Assembly (NCBI GenBank): GCA_965242785.1
Contig: CBDETA010000003.1
Span: 248,001-312,000 of the forward strand
Reading direction: 5' to 3'
Source of the DNA: Maricaulis sp965242785
GTDB lineage: Bacteria; Pseudomonadota; Alphaproteobacteria; Caulobacterales; Maricaulaceae
Length of the DNA: 64,000 nucleotides
Part shown: one piece after another, positions 53,338 to 64,000 of the stretch
Position numbering within the stretch: the stretch's first letter is position 1
How the letters are laid out: every line of letters starts with the position of its first letter
The notes under the pieces: generated by a model
Database searches by the model: none
What the model saw: only the letters and a program-made list of their open reading frames with translations
Told to the model about the DNA's origin: nothing
Program-made: the position numbers and the translations under genes

Positions 53338-55926
53338 TCAGTCCCGATACTCGCCGCGGGCCCGGTTGATCAGGGTTGAGAAGAAGATCGCATTCATGAA
53401 CATCTTCTCGGTGCCACGGAAAGTGGCGCGGAAATTGGGATTGTCGGCGAACAGGATCAGGCTTCCGGCTCCCATCCGTTCGGCCACGACGGCCGGTGTG
53501 CCGGCGATCTCGCCCAGTCGCCTGTCCGAGGCATAGCCCGACAGCAACGGACCCTCGGTGTATTCGACCACCACGGCGAAGGGATCGCGTTCGGGACGTG
53601 CCAGGGTCAGTGTCGTATTGCGGTGAAGGGCGATGGACCGGTCCGCATAGCCAAAGCCGATCGGGTGGCTGGGATCCATGTCGCCCTGGAAGATGGCGCC
53701 GCCGATCACGTGTTCGGCCTCATCCACATCCATGGCCGAATAGTTGCGCCGGGCCAGCGGTTCTTCCGACTCATCAGCTTCCGGCTGTTCCATGCCCTGG
53801 AAAGCCTGTTGCACCATGGCTGCGGCCTGGCGCGTGGCGATGATGGTGCCGCCTTCCTCGCGCACCCATTGGGCTACGCGGTCCCGCGTGCTTTCGCCGA
53901 GGCCGGTATAGCCGCCGCCGACGATCACCAGGTGGGTGTAGCGCGACCAGTCCAGCCCGCCCAGCTCGTCCTTGCGGCGCAAGGTCACCGGAATGTGCAT
54001 GCGATGGTCCAGCTGGTGCCAGACCTCGCCGGCGTCGTAGAGCGCCAGCCCGTCATCGAACAGGACCAGCACGCTGGGCCGGTGCACGGCGCGGAAGCTG
54101 GATCCGTCGCCAATGTCCGGCGTGCCATTGGCGGTCGAGCCGGAGGTGACCGAATGCACCATCACCCCGTCTTCCGTGGCGGCTTGGGAGACCAGGGCGT
54201 GGATGGTGGCACGATCGGCATCCTGGCCCACCAGCGGCACGAAGACCGCGCCCGGTCCGAACTCCACCGGCCCGTCCTGGGTGGCGATGGTCACGGCCTC
54301 CGTGGCGACGCGCACCCGCAGGTCGGCATCGAGCAGGCGATAGAGCGCGCGCGGCGCGTAATAGTCCGACCAGCGCAGGACATAGCCGTAGTTTGATTGC
54401 GGCGGTGCTGGAAGCGCCAACGGGGCCGGGCTCACTTCCTCGCCCAGCAGGCCGGCATTAAAGCGGCTGCCCAAGGCGGCATAGTCCAGGTCATAGGCCA
54501 GTGGCAGCGTCCAGCCGGAAACATCATAGAAGATGTTCTCCTCGAACGTGGTGACCCGGTCGAAGAGCGAGCGGATCATCGTGTATTGCGGCTGGTTCAG
54601 CGCCACCACGAACGCTTCGCCGGGGCGGTAGGTCACACCGTCAATGCTGATCTCCCGGGCCAGCGCATTCACGGTCACATCATGCCGGTCCAGAAGGTCG
54701 ATGAAGAATTGCGTGCGCGCCGGATCGCCCTGGGTCGTGAAGACATAGGCGCGGTCCGTGTCGGCGCGAGCATTGCGCTGGGCGTCGGCGAAGAACTGGC
54801 GCTGATAGTCGGCAATCTCGCGACGCTGGGCGAGGGCACCGGACACCGTGGTCAGCGAGGTGCGGAAATGCGTGCGCACATTGTCGCCATGGCGCACCAG
54901 ACCGCGTTCGGCCTCGATCAGACCGCCGCGGGCCGCGCCGATCTCGAACAGGATGCCCAGCGAGCCATTGACCTGCGGATAGGTCGAGCCCTTGCCGACA
55001 TAGAAATTGTCGAAGCCTTCCTCGGACGTGTAGAGGCGGGCCTCGCTATCCAGGAAGCTGATGTGGTGCTGGGCAATGCCCAGGGTCAGCTCGCGCGCGC
55101 GCTCGGGGATCAGCGGATTGCGGCGGCGCGGCTCACCGGGATGGAAGTAGAAGGTGCTCTCGGTGCCCATTTCGTGGAAATCGGCAGAAACCATCGGCTT
55201 CCAGCGATGCCATTGTTCCAGCCAGGCCCGGCTTTCCGGCTGGGTCTGCAGCAGCCATTGCCGATTCAGGTCGAACCAGTAGTGATTGGTACGGGCCTCG
55301 GTCCACAGATTGTGCTGCTCGTGATCCGGATCGGTCGTCGGCACGGTCGAGGAGAAGGTCTCGACATGATTGATCCGCCGGGAATGGCCGTCCGGATTGA
55401 AGATCGCGGTGATCAGGATTACCGCTTCGCGCAGATCCGCTTCCACTTCCAGGCCTTCGGCGGCGGCATAGTGGTAGAGGGTCGGAATGGCAGCATCCAT
55501 GCCGGCGGATTCGGCACCGTGGACCCCGTAATTGAGCCAGATCACGGCGGGACCACCGGCCGGTGCGGCTCCCGGTTCCAGTGAGGCCAGATGCGCTTCG
55601 CGGATGTCCTCGATGCGGGCATGGTTTTCCGGTGAGGTCACGACGAAGAACAGGATCGGCCGGCCTTCATGGGAATAGCCGATTGTCTCGACCGAGATCC
55701 GGTCCGACAATTCTGCCAGCTCCCGCAGATAGCTCACCATCAGGTCATGGCGGACCGGACGGTCGCCGACCCCGAAGCCGAAATGCTCTTCCGGCGTCGG
55801 AATGCTTTCGTCATAGGGCACGGCATCGAGCTGGTAGAACTCGATCGGCTCGGCCTGTGCGGTGGAGGTCAGCGCCATGGCGCCCAGGACCAGCGCGGCA
55901 GTCAATTCTCTCAGACGGACCTTCAT
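53338..55926 (-). CDS. M14 family zinc carboxypeptidase, secreted
   Basis: An 862-residue periplasmic protein with signal peptide 1-25 (ending STAQA). The M14 domain has zinc ligands H136 and E139 in NYGVHGAESAG and H251 in VSADFHEMGTES, plus FNPDGHSRR (177-185) and the substrate-binding DLNRQW (219-224). The second half (after about residue 450) is an accessory region with a class-I glutamine-amidotransferase-like portion (THLVIVGGGYTGLGESTRDR, GGTIIATRQAAAMVQQAFQ). Such large M14 proteins are frequent in marine Caulobacterales next to peptide-degrading enzymes; with the two amidohydrolases, this suggests peptide scavenging. Confidence 0.9.
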   Translation of the reverse strand: MKVRLRELTAALVLGAMALTSTAQAEPIEFYQLDAVPYDESIPTPEEHFGFGVGDRPVRHDLMVSYLRELAELSDRISVETIGYSHEGRPILFFVVTSPENHARIEDIREAHLASLEPGAAPAGGPAVIWLNYGVHGAESAGMDAAIPTLYHYAAAEGLEVEADLREAVILITAIFNPDGHSRRINHVETFSSTVPTTDPDHEQHNLWTEARTNHYWFDLNRQWLLQTQPESRAWLEQWHRWKPMVSADFHEMGTESTFYFHPGEPRRRNPLIPERARELTLGIAQHHISFLDSEARLYTSEEGFDNFYVGKGSTYPQVNGSLGILFEIGAARGGLIEAERGLVRHGDNVRTHFRTSLTTVSGALAQRREIADYQRQFFADAQRNARADTDRAYVFTTQGDPARTQFFIDLLDRHDVTVNALAREISIDGVTYRPGEAFVVALNQPQYTMIRSLFDRVTTFEENIFYDVSGWTLPLAYDLDYAALGSRFNAGLLGEEVSPAPLALPAPPQSNYGYVLRWSDYYAPRALYRLLDADLRVRVATEAVTIATQDGPVEFGPGAVFVPLVGQDADRATIHALVSQAATEDGVMVHSVTSGSTANGTPDIGDGSSFRAVHRPSVLVLFDDGLALYDAGEVWHQLDHRMHIPVTLRRKDELGGLDWSRYTHLVIVGGGYTGLGESTRDRVAQWVREEGGTIIATRQAAAMVQQAFQGMEQPEADESEEPLARRNYSAMDVDEAEHVIGGAIFQGDMDPSHPIGFGYADRSIALHRNTTLTLARPERDPFAVVVEYTEGPLLSGYASDRRLGEIAGTPAVVAERMGAGSLILFADNPNFRATFRGTEKMFMNAIFFSTLINRARGEYRD

Positions 55927-56016
55927 GTCTTCCCCTCACAATGTCTGGGAGGGGAAGCTAGCCTTCCGCGGCGGGAAGGCCAATGCGAATGACAGGGGTT
56001 GCCCCTTGCGACCGGA

Positions 56017-58035
56017 TCAGAGGTCCAGCTCGTCCGCCACGAAGCTGGCATTGTCTTGGATGAACTTGAAACGCGCTTCCGGCTTCTTGCCCATCAGGGT
56101 CTCCACCAATTGTTCCAGGCTCGGCAGGTCGTTTTCATCGATCACCACGCGGGCGAGCGTCCGCTTGTCGGGATCCATGGTGGTTTCTTTCAGCTGGGAC
56201 GGGGTCATTTCACCCAGACCCTTGAACCGGCCGATCTCCACTTTCGCATTCGCCTTGAACTCGTCGGCCAGCAATTGCTCGCGATGGGCATCATCGCGCG
56301 CATAGAGCGTGCGGCCGCCCTGGGTCAGGCGGTAGAGGGGCGGCTGGGCCAGGAAAAGTCGTCCGGAATGAATGAGTTCCGGCATGGAGCGGTAGAAGAA
56401 GGTGATCAGCAGCGCAGCGATGTGGGCGCCGTCGACATCGGCGTCGGTCATGATCACGATGCGCTCATAGCGCAGGTCATCCAGCTTGAAACGCGACCCG
56501 GTCTGGCAGCCCAGGGCCTGCAGCAGATCGGTGATTTCCTGGTTGGCGGCGATCTTGTCGGCCGTGGCCGAGGCGACGTTCAGGATTTTCCCGCGCAGGG
56601 GCAGGATCGCCTGGGTCTGCCGGGATCGGGCCTGTTTGGCTGATCCGCCGGCCGAATCGCCCTCGACGATGAACAGCTCGGTTCCGTCCGCATCCGAGCG
56701 CGAACAGTCGGCCAGCTTGCCAGGCAGGCGCAGGCGGCGCGAGGCGGTCTGGCGCTTGACGTTCTTTTCCTTGCGGCGGCGCATCCGGTCATCGGCGCGC
56801 TCGATGGCAAATTCGACCAGCTTGGCCGCTTCCTTGGGCGAACCGGCCAGCCAGTGATCGAACCGGTCCCGCACGGCGGTCTCGACCAGGCGCGCGGCTT
56901 CGGGCGTCGCCAGGCGTTCCTTGGTCTGGCCCTGGAATTCCGGGTCGCCGATGAAGACCGAGACCAGGGCACCTGCTCCACCCAGCACATCATCCGGCGT
57001 GATATTGGCGGCCTTCTTGGCGTGGGTGTGCTCGGCATAGGCGCGCAGACCCTTGGTCAGCGCGGCGCGCAGGCCCTGTTCGTGCGTGCCGCCCTGCGGC
57101 GTCGGCACAGTGTTGCAGTAGGATTGGCAGAAGCCGTCAGCCTCGCTGCCGAAACCATTGCCCGACCAGGTCACGGCCCATTCCACACCACCGGCACCAT
57201 CCTCGCGCTCGACGCGCCCGGCAAAGGCCTCGGCGGTGATCAGCGCGGACTTGGTGGTCAACTCCTTCATCCGATCGGCCAGGCCGCCGGGGAAGCACAG
57301 GATATCCTCAGCCGGAATGTCCAGGCCTTCCACCATGCTTTCCGGACAGCGCCACTGGATCTTCACGCCGGGGCGCAGATAGGCCTTCGCCTTGGCCATG
57401 GCGTAGATGCGGGCCGGCTTGACGCGGGCCTTGTCGCCGAAGATCTGGGCGTCGGGACGGAAGCGGATGCGGGTGCCACGACGATTGGGGGCTGGACCCA
57501 CCTTCTCCAGCTTGCCCTGTGGCAGACCGCGCGAGAAGAATTGCCGCCACAGCGTCTTTTCACGCGCGACTTCCACTTCCAGGCTCTCGGAAAGGGCATT
57601 CACCACCGAGACGCCAACCCCGTGCAGGCCGCCGGACGTCTTGTAGGCGCTGTCGGAGAATTTGCCGCCGGCGTGCAGCACGGTCAGCACGACTTCCAGC
57701 GCCGACTTGTCGGGGTATTTGGGATGCGGATCGACCGGGATGCCGCGGCCATTGTCAGTGACGGTGATGAAACCGTCCTCGTCGACAGCGACCTCGATCC
57801 GGTCCGCCCAGCCGGCCACGGCCTCGTCCATCGAGTTGTCGAGAATTTCCGCGAACAGGTGGTGATAGGCGCGCTCGTCCGTGCCGCCGATATACATGCC
57901 CGGACGACGGCGGACGGCTTCCAGGCCTTCCAGCACCTCGATATGGGCCGCCGAATAGCCGGGGGCCGGCGCCTTGGCCGGAGTGGGGGCGGGCGTGCCG
58001 CCGAACAGGTCGTTTGCGGAGTTCTCTGAAGACAT
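56017..58035 (-). CDS. parE: DNA topoisomerase IV subunit B
   Basis: ATPase subunit of topoisomerase IV, which decatenates daughter chromosomes. The 672-residue protein has the GHKL ATPase domain (LEGLEAVRRRPGMYIGGTDE, HHLFAEILDNSMDEA, VTDNGRGIPVDPHPK, TSGGLHGVGVSVVNAL) and TOPRIM with EGDSAGGSAKQARSR and MTDADVDGAHIAALL. Length and the QTGSRFKLDDLRYERI segment fit ParE rather than GyrB (no GyrB insert). The start at 58035 (MSSENSANDL) is five codons inside the longest frame, which begins at 58050. Confidence 0.96.
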   Translation of the reverse strand: MSSENSANDLFGGTPAPTPAKAPAPGYSAAHIEVLEGLEAVRRRPGMYIGGTDERAYHHLFAEILDNSMDEAVAGWADRIEVAVDEDGFITVTDNGRGIPVDPHPKYPDKSALEVVLTVLHAGGKFSDSAYKTSGGLHGVGVSVVNALSESLEVEVAREKTLWRQFFSRGLPQGKLEKVGPAPNRRGTRIRFRPDAQIFGDKARVKPARIYAMAKAKAYLRPGVKIQWRCPESMVEGLDIPAEDILCFPGGLADRMKELTTKSALITAEAFAGRVEREDGAGGVEWAVTWSGNGFGSEADGFCQSYCNTVPTPQGGTHEQGLRAALTKGLRAYAEHTHAKKAANITPDDVLGGAGALVSVFIGDPEFQGQTKERLATPEAARLVETAVRDRFDHWLAGSPKEAAKLVEFAIERADDRMRRRKEKNVKRQTASRRLRLPGKLADCSRSDADGTELFIVEGDSAGGSAKQARSRQTQAILPLRGKILNVASATADKIAANQEITDLLQALGCQTGSRFKLDDLRYERIVIMTDADVDGAHIAALLITFFYRSMPELIHSGRLFLAQPPLYRLTQGGRTLYARDDAHREQLLADEFKANAKVEIGRFKGLGEMTPSQLKETTMDPDKRTLARVVIDENDLPSLEQLVETLMGKKPEARFKFIQDNASFVADELDL

Positions 58036-58074
58036 GCGCCTAACATGCACGAGTCGGGCGCGGACGGGTATTTT

Positions 58075-58677
58075 TCAGAGCAGCCAGAAGCGCCGGGAAA
58101 GGCGCCGTTCGCAGCGGTCGATCTGGCTCTGATAGCGCGCCGCATCGGTCGCCACGCTTTCGGCGGCCCGGATCAGCCAGTCGCGGCCACGATAGGTCCC
58201 GCGGTTATAGCCGCCATGACCTTCGTGATAGGTCAGGTAGAGCTCGCGCGCCTGATGTGGGCGCACGCCGGAGAGTTCGCGGCTCTTGGCGGCGTACCAT
58301 CCAACGAAATCCACGGCGTCGGAGAAATCGTCGCGGTCTGCGCCGCGTCGGCCCGTGTCACGGCGATACCAGTCCCAGGTCTGGTCCAGCGCCTGGGCAT
58401 AGCCATAGGCCGAGGACGGGCGTGTTGTGGGGATGATGCCCAGTAGCCGGTTGCGGGCCGGGCGTGCATGGGCATTGAAGCTCGACTCGCGGCGCAGGAT
58501 CGCCAGTTGCACGCCGGGCGGCACCCCCCAGCGGTCCTCGGTGCGCTGCAGGGCGCGCCACCAGGATCGGTTGTCTTCCAGGATCAGGCAGGCGTCATTG
58601 ACCTGGTCCGGCGGCCGGTGGCCGCAGGCGGTCAGCGCAAGAAGGGCGCAAAAGGAAACGAGGCCTGCACGTATCAT
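58075..58677 (-). CDS. lytic-transglycosylase-like lipoprotein (SLT domain)
   Basis: A 200-residue lipoprotein: lipobox LTAC with Cys18, then an SLT-like lysozyme fold with the catalytic Glu in LAILRRESSFNAHARP (E64), YGYAQALDQTWDWYRRDTGR and HEGHGGYNRGTYRGRDWLI. It would cleave glycan strands at the outer membrane inner face. It lies 39 bases upstream of parE on the same strand, so the two may be co-transcribed although their functions differ. Confidence 0.9.
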   Translation of the reverse strand: MIRAGLVSFCALLALTACGHRPPDQVNDACLILEDNRSWWRALQRTEDRWGVPPGVQLAILRRESSFNAHARPARNRLLGIIPTTRPSSAYGYAQALDQTWDWYRRDTGRRGADRDDFSDAVDFVGWYAAKSRELSGVRPHQARELYLTYHEGHGGYNRGTYRGRDWLIRAAESVATDAARYQSQIDRCERRLSRRFWLL

Positions 58678-58736
58678 GCGTGCAAGCCTCGCTCATCAGG
58701 GTTAACCGGTGGTTGCCGGATGTCGCGTTGCGTCGT

Positions 58737-61700
58737 CTAGAACACCAGACGCATGACCAGGCGCGCGGTGTGACGGATGAAATCATCCCGCACATCGGCA
58801 TCATAGTCGAAGGAGAAGGTGGAATAGTCCGAGCCGGCCGAGATGCCGAACCCGAACAGGAAGCCGGACCCGGGCAATTGCTGGGAGCGCAGGGTGAAGA
58901 CTTCGTCATAGTCAACGAAATGGGCGTCGGTTTCGACGATGTCATTGGAGAATTCGCTACGGTAGCCCAGCCGGGCGTGCGGCGACCACCAGCTGTTCGT
59001 GCCCTCAAACACCGCACCGAAGGTCATCAGGGCGGAGCCGGTGAAACTGGTCGACTCGCGTTCCGACACCGAAAGGTCGATGCCGGTGCCGCCGCCGGAC
59101 TCGACATAAGAGTCTTCGAACAGGCGCAGATAATCCACCGAGACCGCCGGACGGACGAAATAGCGCCCACCGAATTCGAAATCGCGCGACAGGCGGGCCG
59201 AGCCGGTGATGTGATAGCCGGTCCACTCGGCGCTGGGCGCTGCGTCGAAGGAGCCGATCAGCACCCGGCGATTATGCTCAAAGCTGTCAAAGCCACCGGC
59301 ACCATAGAGGTCCAGGTTGACGCCGGAGAATTCGGCACCGGCGTAAACGCCGAGCTGGGCAGTGAGGGCGGACATCGGGTCGTCCACGCCTTCCACTTCC
59401 TCGATCTCGCTGGCAGCGCCGACGAAATTCACGCCGGCAGCGTAGAACATGCCCAGCGGCCGATCGAAGCCGACGGCGACGCCCATGCCTTGGCCCCGAT
59501 ACCCCGGGCCGAAGGCGGAACCGGCACGATCTGCGAAATAGCCGAACTCCTGGATCCACAGACCGCCGGTCTGATCCGGGCTGCGGCGCACGGCTTCAAG
59601 TCGGTTCGCCAGTGCGCCAACGGCGCTGTCATTGCTGGCCAGGGCAAACTGGATCGCGCTGGCGGCATATTCTGGCAGAAGCTGGTTGTAGGCGGCGAGG
59701 AAAGAGCCCTGGTTCGTCAGGGAAGCCAAGGCAGCCCCCAGGGCCGCATTGTCAGTCCAGGTCCGGAACGCCGCTTCATAGGCGGCTGCCTGGTTGGAAT
59801 TCAGACCGAGGCTTGCCGCCGAGCGGCGCTGCAGTGTCAGCAGGATCACATTGTCATTGTTCGGATCCAGCCGATATTCGGTCTGGTAAAGGAAGGGAGC
59901 GGGTGAATCATTCAGCGTCGCCAGGTCTTCCTCGATGACGAGATCACCGGCACGGATAAGCTCGAAGGAGCCGCCATTGCCCAGGAGGTTCGACAGGCTG
60001 ACGGACAGGCGCGATCCGGCCTCGAAGGTGACTGTGCCCGAGGCGATCACATTGCGCAGAGAATTGGCCTGAGCATCGACCTGAAGCAGCAGCACACTGC
60101 CTTCGCCGAAGCGGGCGTCGCTGATCTCGAGCACGCCGTCATCGACGAGTTCCAGCGTGCCATAATCGATCGCGATCGAAAGCTGGCCGTCGCTGTCCGA
60201 CACCGCGCTGGTGATGTAGGGCAGGCGGGCCCAGATTTCGTCGTCATCCATCGGGTCGATTTCGCCCGCATCGATCAGGCGGATGATTTCGTCATAGATG
60301 GCTTTGCCATCGACCAGCAGCGCATCCTGGCCATCGCCGAAGCTGATGGCACCCTCGATGCGGCCGGCCTCGACAGTCATGGAATCGTCGCCGCTGCCGA
60401 ACAGGACATCCCCGATGACGAAGATGTTGTAGTCGAGCACATTCGGTTCAACGGTCGTATCATCACCATCATCCGGGATCGGATCCCAGAACTGGCGGAA
60501 GGTCACGCCCGTGGTGTTGGCGCGCGTATCGATTGCGACCAGCTCGTAATCGGCCCGGTCGTCTTGCGGAACCAGCTCGTTGTTGTCGTTGATGATGTCG
60601 AGGACGGCCGTGCGGAAGACCTCGATCTGGCCGGAGGTGGAGATATCCGTCAGCGTGCCTGACCGGTCGATGATCGCATACGCATCTCCACCGCCATTGG
60701 CGGTCGCGGCGATGCGCGATTCATTCACCAGTCTTTGCATGACGGCATCGTCTTCGATCAGCAGGGCATAGGCACTGCCGAACGCCGTTGCGCCGGATGT
60801 GGCCTGGGAGGTCGCTGTGATGACACCGCGATTGCGGAAGACGGGCAGAAAGGCGCCGTCATCAATGTGGAAAGTCACGGTCCGCGCCGACACGATGTTG
60901 GAATAGGCGCGCGACGCAATGCTCCCGGTATTGTAGAAGCCCCCGCTCAGCGTGACGGTGTGGAATCCGCCTGCGCCATCATCCGAACCGCCGACATAGA
61001 CAGCGGTCGAGCCGGTATCGTTCAGGTCCGAATTCGTCGAAATCGTGCCGCGGTTGACGAAGGAATAGGACAGCGGGGTCGCCGGAAGGCTTTCGTCCGT
61101 GTCTGTGGTGGCGTCATTATCCTCGACTTCCGGCTGGATGGCCTCGCCGATGACAATGTCGTCGGACACGGCCTGGATGCTCATCGCCGGAGCGCTGCCA
61201 CGGAAGGACAGGCCAGCGGTTCGGGTGACCCGGTTGTTATCGGTCGGTGCGTCGATCAGAATTCCGCCCGCAATGCTGGACTCGATCCGCACCAGACTGC
61301 CGGCTTGCAATTCATCATCGGCGTCCCGCAGGTCCAGCAGCGACGTATTGTTGGTGTAGCTGGAGAAGCGGTAGGCGGATCCGGTGACCGTGCCGCCGAG
61401 ATAGAAGCTGCCGGCGACATCCCCCCGGACATGTACGCCGACCGAGTCCTCGCCAAAAATGGAAACGGTGGACAGAACGGAGACGTCCCCGCTGATATCG
61501 CCCTGGATATCCACCGACGTCGAGCGGTCACCGATCACCGACAGTACGCCAGCCAGCCGGATATCGCCATCGACACCCGTGAGCACGCGCAGGCCGGCGG
61601 AGTCGTTGCCCACAACGGAAATCGAGCCGGTGGTGTCCAGGAACACGTCACCGACAAAATTGCCACTGCCGTCGATCAGTACGCCGATGCGATCTCCGCC

Positions 61701-62093
61701 GGTCGCCGTCGGTCCGTCGCGATCCCCGTCGCCGTCCGTATCGCCCGGGCGGGCAGCGTTCTCGACGCGGATGTCTCCGGCGATCACGAGATCGCCCGTA
61801 TTGCCGCCCACCACGTGAATGCCGACGCCGCCATCATCGTCCGAGATGATTTCGATATCGCCATTCATGGTGACGTTATTGTCGCTGTCCAGCGTGACCG
61901 CCGTGCCGGGCGTGGCCAGCACGACCCGGCCGGTGGACGTGATCACGATATTGTCGGCACCGCCGCCAGTGCCGGCGGTCGACGTGGCAACGGGAGACGT
62001 GACTTCGGTGGTGATCTCGCGGTCGGCAAGCGCGGCAGGGGCCGCAACGGTCAGCGTGACAAGGGCGCTGGCGAACAGAAAACGGCGACGCAT
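58737..62093 (-). CDS. type V autotransporter, adhesin-like
   Basis: An 1118-residue outer-membrane protein. Signal peptide 1-23 (ending ALA); passenger of beta-helix repeats with runs such as VLSVIGDRSTSVDIQGDISG and AFRNRG-like FRNRGVITATSQATSG, and an Asp-rich calcium-loop-like stretch GDTDGDGDRDG near residue 120. The C-terminal 280 residues (from about 835, GGLWIQEFGYFADRAGSAFG) form the 12-strand barrel and end in LVMRLVF with the terminal Phe recognised by BamA. No serine-protease triad motif is seen in the passenger, so a surface adhesin or structural role is more likely. It sits 185 bases downstream of glnA on the same strand. Confidence 0.9.
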   Translation of the reverse strand: MRRRFLFASALVTLTVAAPAALADREITTEVTSPVATSTAGTGGGADNIVITSTGRVVLATPGTAVTLDSDNNVTMNGDIEIISDDDGGVGIHVVGGNTGDLVIAGDIRVENAARPGDTDGDGDRDGPTATGGDRIGVLIDGSGNFVGDVFLDTTGSISVVGNDSAGLRVLTGVDGDIRLAGVLSVIGDRSTSVDIQGDISGDVSVLSTVSIFGEDSVGVHVRGDVAGSFYLGGTVTGSAYRFSSYTNNTSLLDLRDADDELQAGSLVRIESSIAGGILIDAPTDNNRVTRTAGLSFRGSAPAMSIQAVSDDIVIGEAIQPEVEDNDATTDTDESLPATPLSYSFVNRGTISTNSDLNDTGSTAVYVGGSDDGAGGFHTVTLSGGFYNTGSIASRAYSNIVSARTVTFHIDDGAFLPVFRNRGVITATSQATSGATAFGSAYALLIEDDAVMQRLVNESRIAATANGGGDAYAIIDRSGTLTDISTSGQIEVFRTAVLDIINDNNELVPQDDRADYELVAIDTRANTTGVTFRQFWDPIPDDGDDTTVEPNVLDYNIFVIGDVLFGSGDDSMTVEAGRIEGAISFGDGQDALLVDGKAIYDEIIRLIDAGEIDPMDDDEIWARLPYITSAVSDSDGQLSIAIDYGTLELVDDGVLEISDARFGEGSVLLLQVDAQANSLRNVIASGTVTFEAGSRLSVSLSNLLGNGGSFELIRAGDLVIEEDLATLNDSPAPFLYQTEYRLDPNNDNVILLTLQRRSAASLGLNSNQAAAYEAAFRTWTDNAALGAALASLTNQGSFLAAYNQLLPEYAASAIQFALASNDSAVGALANRLEAVRRSPDQTGGLWIQEFGYFADRAGSAFGPGYRGQGMGVAVGFDRPLGMFYAAGVNFVGAASEIEEVEGVDDPMSALTAQLGVYAGAEFSGVNLDLYGAGGFDSFEHNRRVLIGSFDAAPSAEWTGYHITGSARLSRDFEFGGRYFVRPAVSVDYLRLFEDSYVESGGGTGIDLSVSERESTSFTGSALMTFGAVFEGTNSWWSPHARLGYRSEFSNDIVETDAHFVDYDEVFTLRSQQLPGSGFLFGFGISAGSDYSTFSFDYDADVRDDFIRHTARLVMRLVF

Positions 62094-62216
62094 ACGAACT
62101 CCTGAAGGGACGTCCCTGACGGGATTTGCCGAACGGTTGACGATTTGTAGCGAATGCCGGAGCCCGCGTCGACCGTTGAGGCTGCGCCCCGTCGCTGACG
62201 CATGGTTGCGGACATG

Positions 62217-62246
62217 AAAACGGCCGGACCCTGATGGATCCGGCCG
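62217..62246 (-). terminator. terminator of glnA
   Basis: CGGCCGG-A-CC / GG-A-TCCGGCCG type stem (62221-62230 and 62236-62246, one mismatch), followed on the minus strand by TTTTCAT. It begins 33 bases after the glnA stop. Confidence 0.75.
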
Positions 62247-62278
62247 CCTGTCTCGTCAGTCCAGACTGGGCGCAAGGC

Positions 62279-63682
<1,404 letters not shown>

Positions 63683-63716
63683 GGCCGGGCTCCGGGGTTC
63701 TTGGCAGTGTTTCGGG

Positions 63717-64000
63717 TTAAAGCGCGTCGCGGCCGGTCTCGCCGGTCCGGATGCGGATGACGCTCTCAATCGGGCTGACAAAGATCTTGCCATCCCCGAT
63801 CCGGCCGGTCTGGGCCGCATTCTGGATCGCCTCGATCGCGGCTTCCACGCGATCAGCCGGCAGAACGAGTTCGATTTTGATCTTGGGCAGGAAATCGACG
63901 ACGTATTCAGCGCCGCGATAGAGTTCTGTATGCCCTTTTTGCCGTCCAAAGCCCTTGGCTTCGATGACAGTGAGCCCCTGAACACCAATTTCCTGCAGGG
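63717..64000 (-). CDS. glnB: nitrogen regulatory protein PII, C-terminal part (runs off the window)
   Basis: Signal protein that reports nitrogen status (2-oxoglutarate, ATP/ADP) to GlnE, NtrB and others. About 93 of the expected 112 residues are in the window; the frame is open to the edge. The T-loop is complete (GFGRQKGHTELYRGAEYVVD, with the uridylylation Tyr51 in RGAEY), then FLPKIKIELVLPADRVEAAI, IQNAAQTGRIGDGKIFVSPI and the C-terminal ESVIRIRTGETGRDAL. The stop at 63717-63719 is TAA. It is the first gene of the glnBA pair. Confidence 0.96.
   Translation of the reverse strand, partial: LQEIGVQGLTVIEAKGFGRQKGHTELYRGAEYVVDFLPKIKIELVLPADRVEAAIEAIQNAAQTGRIGDGKIFVSPIESVIRIRTGETGRDAL

Overview
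The window looks like an ordinary, gene-dense, GC-rich stretch of an alphaproteobacterial chromosome, most likely from the Caulobacterales/Maricaulales/Hyphomonadaceae side of the class. This placement is inference from gene content: a PHA phasin, ClpS-ClpA, an RNase E with an acidic insert in its S1 domain and a C-terminal GWW PNPase-binding motif, an IscR-led suf operon with two cysteine desulfurases, a bactofilin-M23 pair, and a type V autotransporter. I found no rRNA, tRNA, CRISPR array, insertion sequence or prophage.

Layout. 1-3.1 kb: the start of topA and a SPOR-tailed D,D-carboxypeptidase on the minus strand, then a phasin with a clear promoter and operator-like palindrome. 3.5-6.2 kb: clpS-clpA. 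6.3-10.7 kb: a membrane AraC-type regulator divergent from a DUF2306 protein, then recQ and a small membrane protein. 10.7-13.6 kb: a tightly coupled minus-strand trio of a heme-c/HAMP sensor without output domain, an MscS channel and a HIT hydrolase. 13.7-19 kb: a FemAB/DUF482-like protein, an M48 protease with TPRs, and rne. 19.4-24.5 kb: amidase (amiC), PBP1a, and prfB with a programmed +1 frameshift. 24.5-30.2 kb, minus strand: a winged-helix regulator with a membrane partner, a membrane acyltransferase under a palindromic operator, bactofilin and M23 peptidase, DUF455 and Bcp peroxiredoxin. 30.3-38.7 kb: a large AsmA-like protein, tyrS, anmK, a hipBA locus and an alpha/beta hydrolase. 38.9-47.7 kb: iscR-iscS-sufB-[two small membrane proteins-cupin]-sufC-sufD-sufS-sufT-sufA and a glutathione S-transferase. 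47.8-64 kb, all minus strand: GGDEF protein, DEAD-box helicase, an amidohydrolase pair (one intact, one lacking its metal ligands), M14 peptidase, parE, a lytic-transglycosylase-like lipoprotein, an autotransporter, glnA and the end of glnB.

How the genes work together. Several sets concern the cell envelope: D,D-carboxypeptidase, AmiC, PBP1a, M23-bactofilin, AnmK, the SLT lipoprotein and the AsmA-like protein. The suf operon is a complete Fe-S assembly line under its own IscR, interrupted by three translationally coupled genes of unclear role and, in part, lower GC content. glnA-glnB is the standard nitrogen-control pair. Bcp-DUF455 suggests an oxidative-stress pair.

Most unusual points: the heme sensor-MscS-HIT operon (the best candidate for an undescribed system), the three-gene insertion inside suf, the active/inactive amidohydrolase pair, nested operators at hipBA, and a minus-strand terminator in the phasin-clpS gap with no recognisable gene feeding it. 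All functions are read from sequence motifs; no searches were run.
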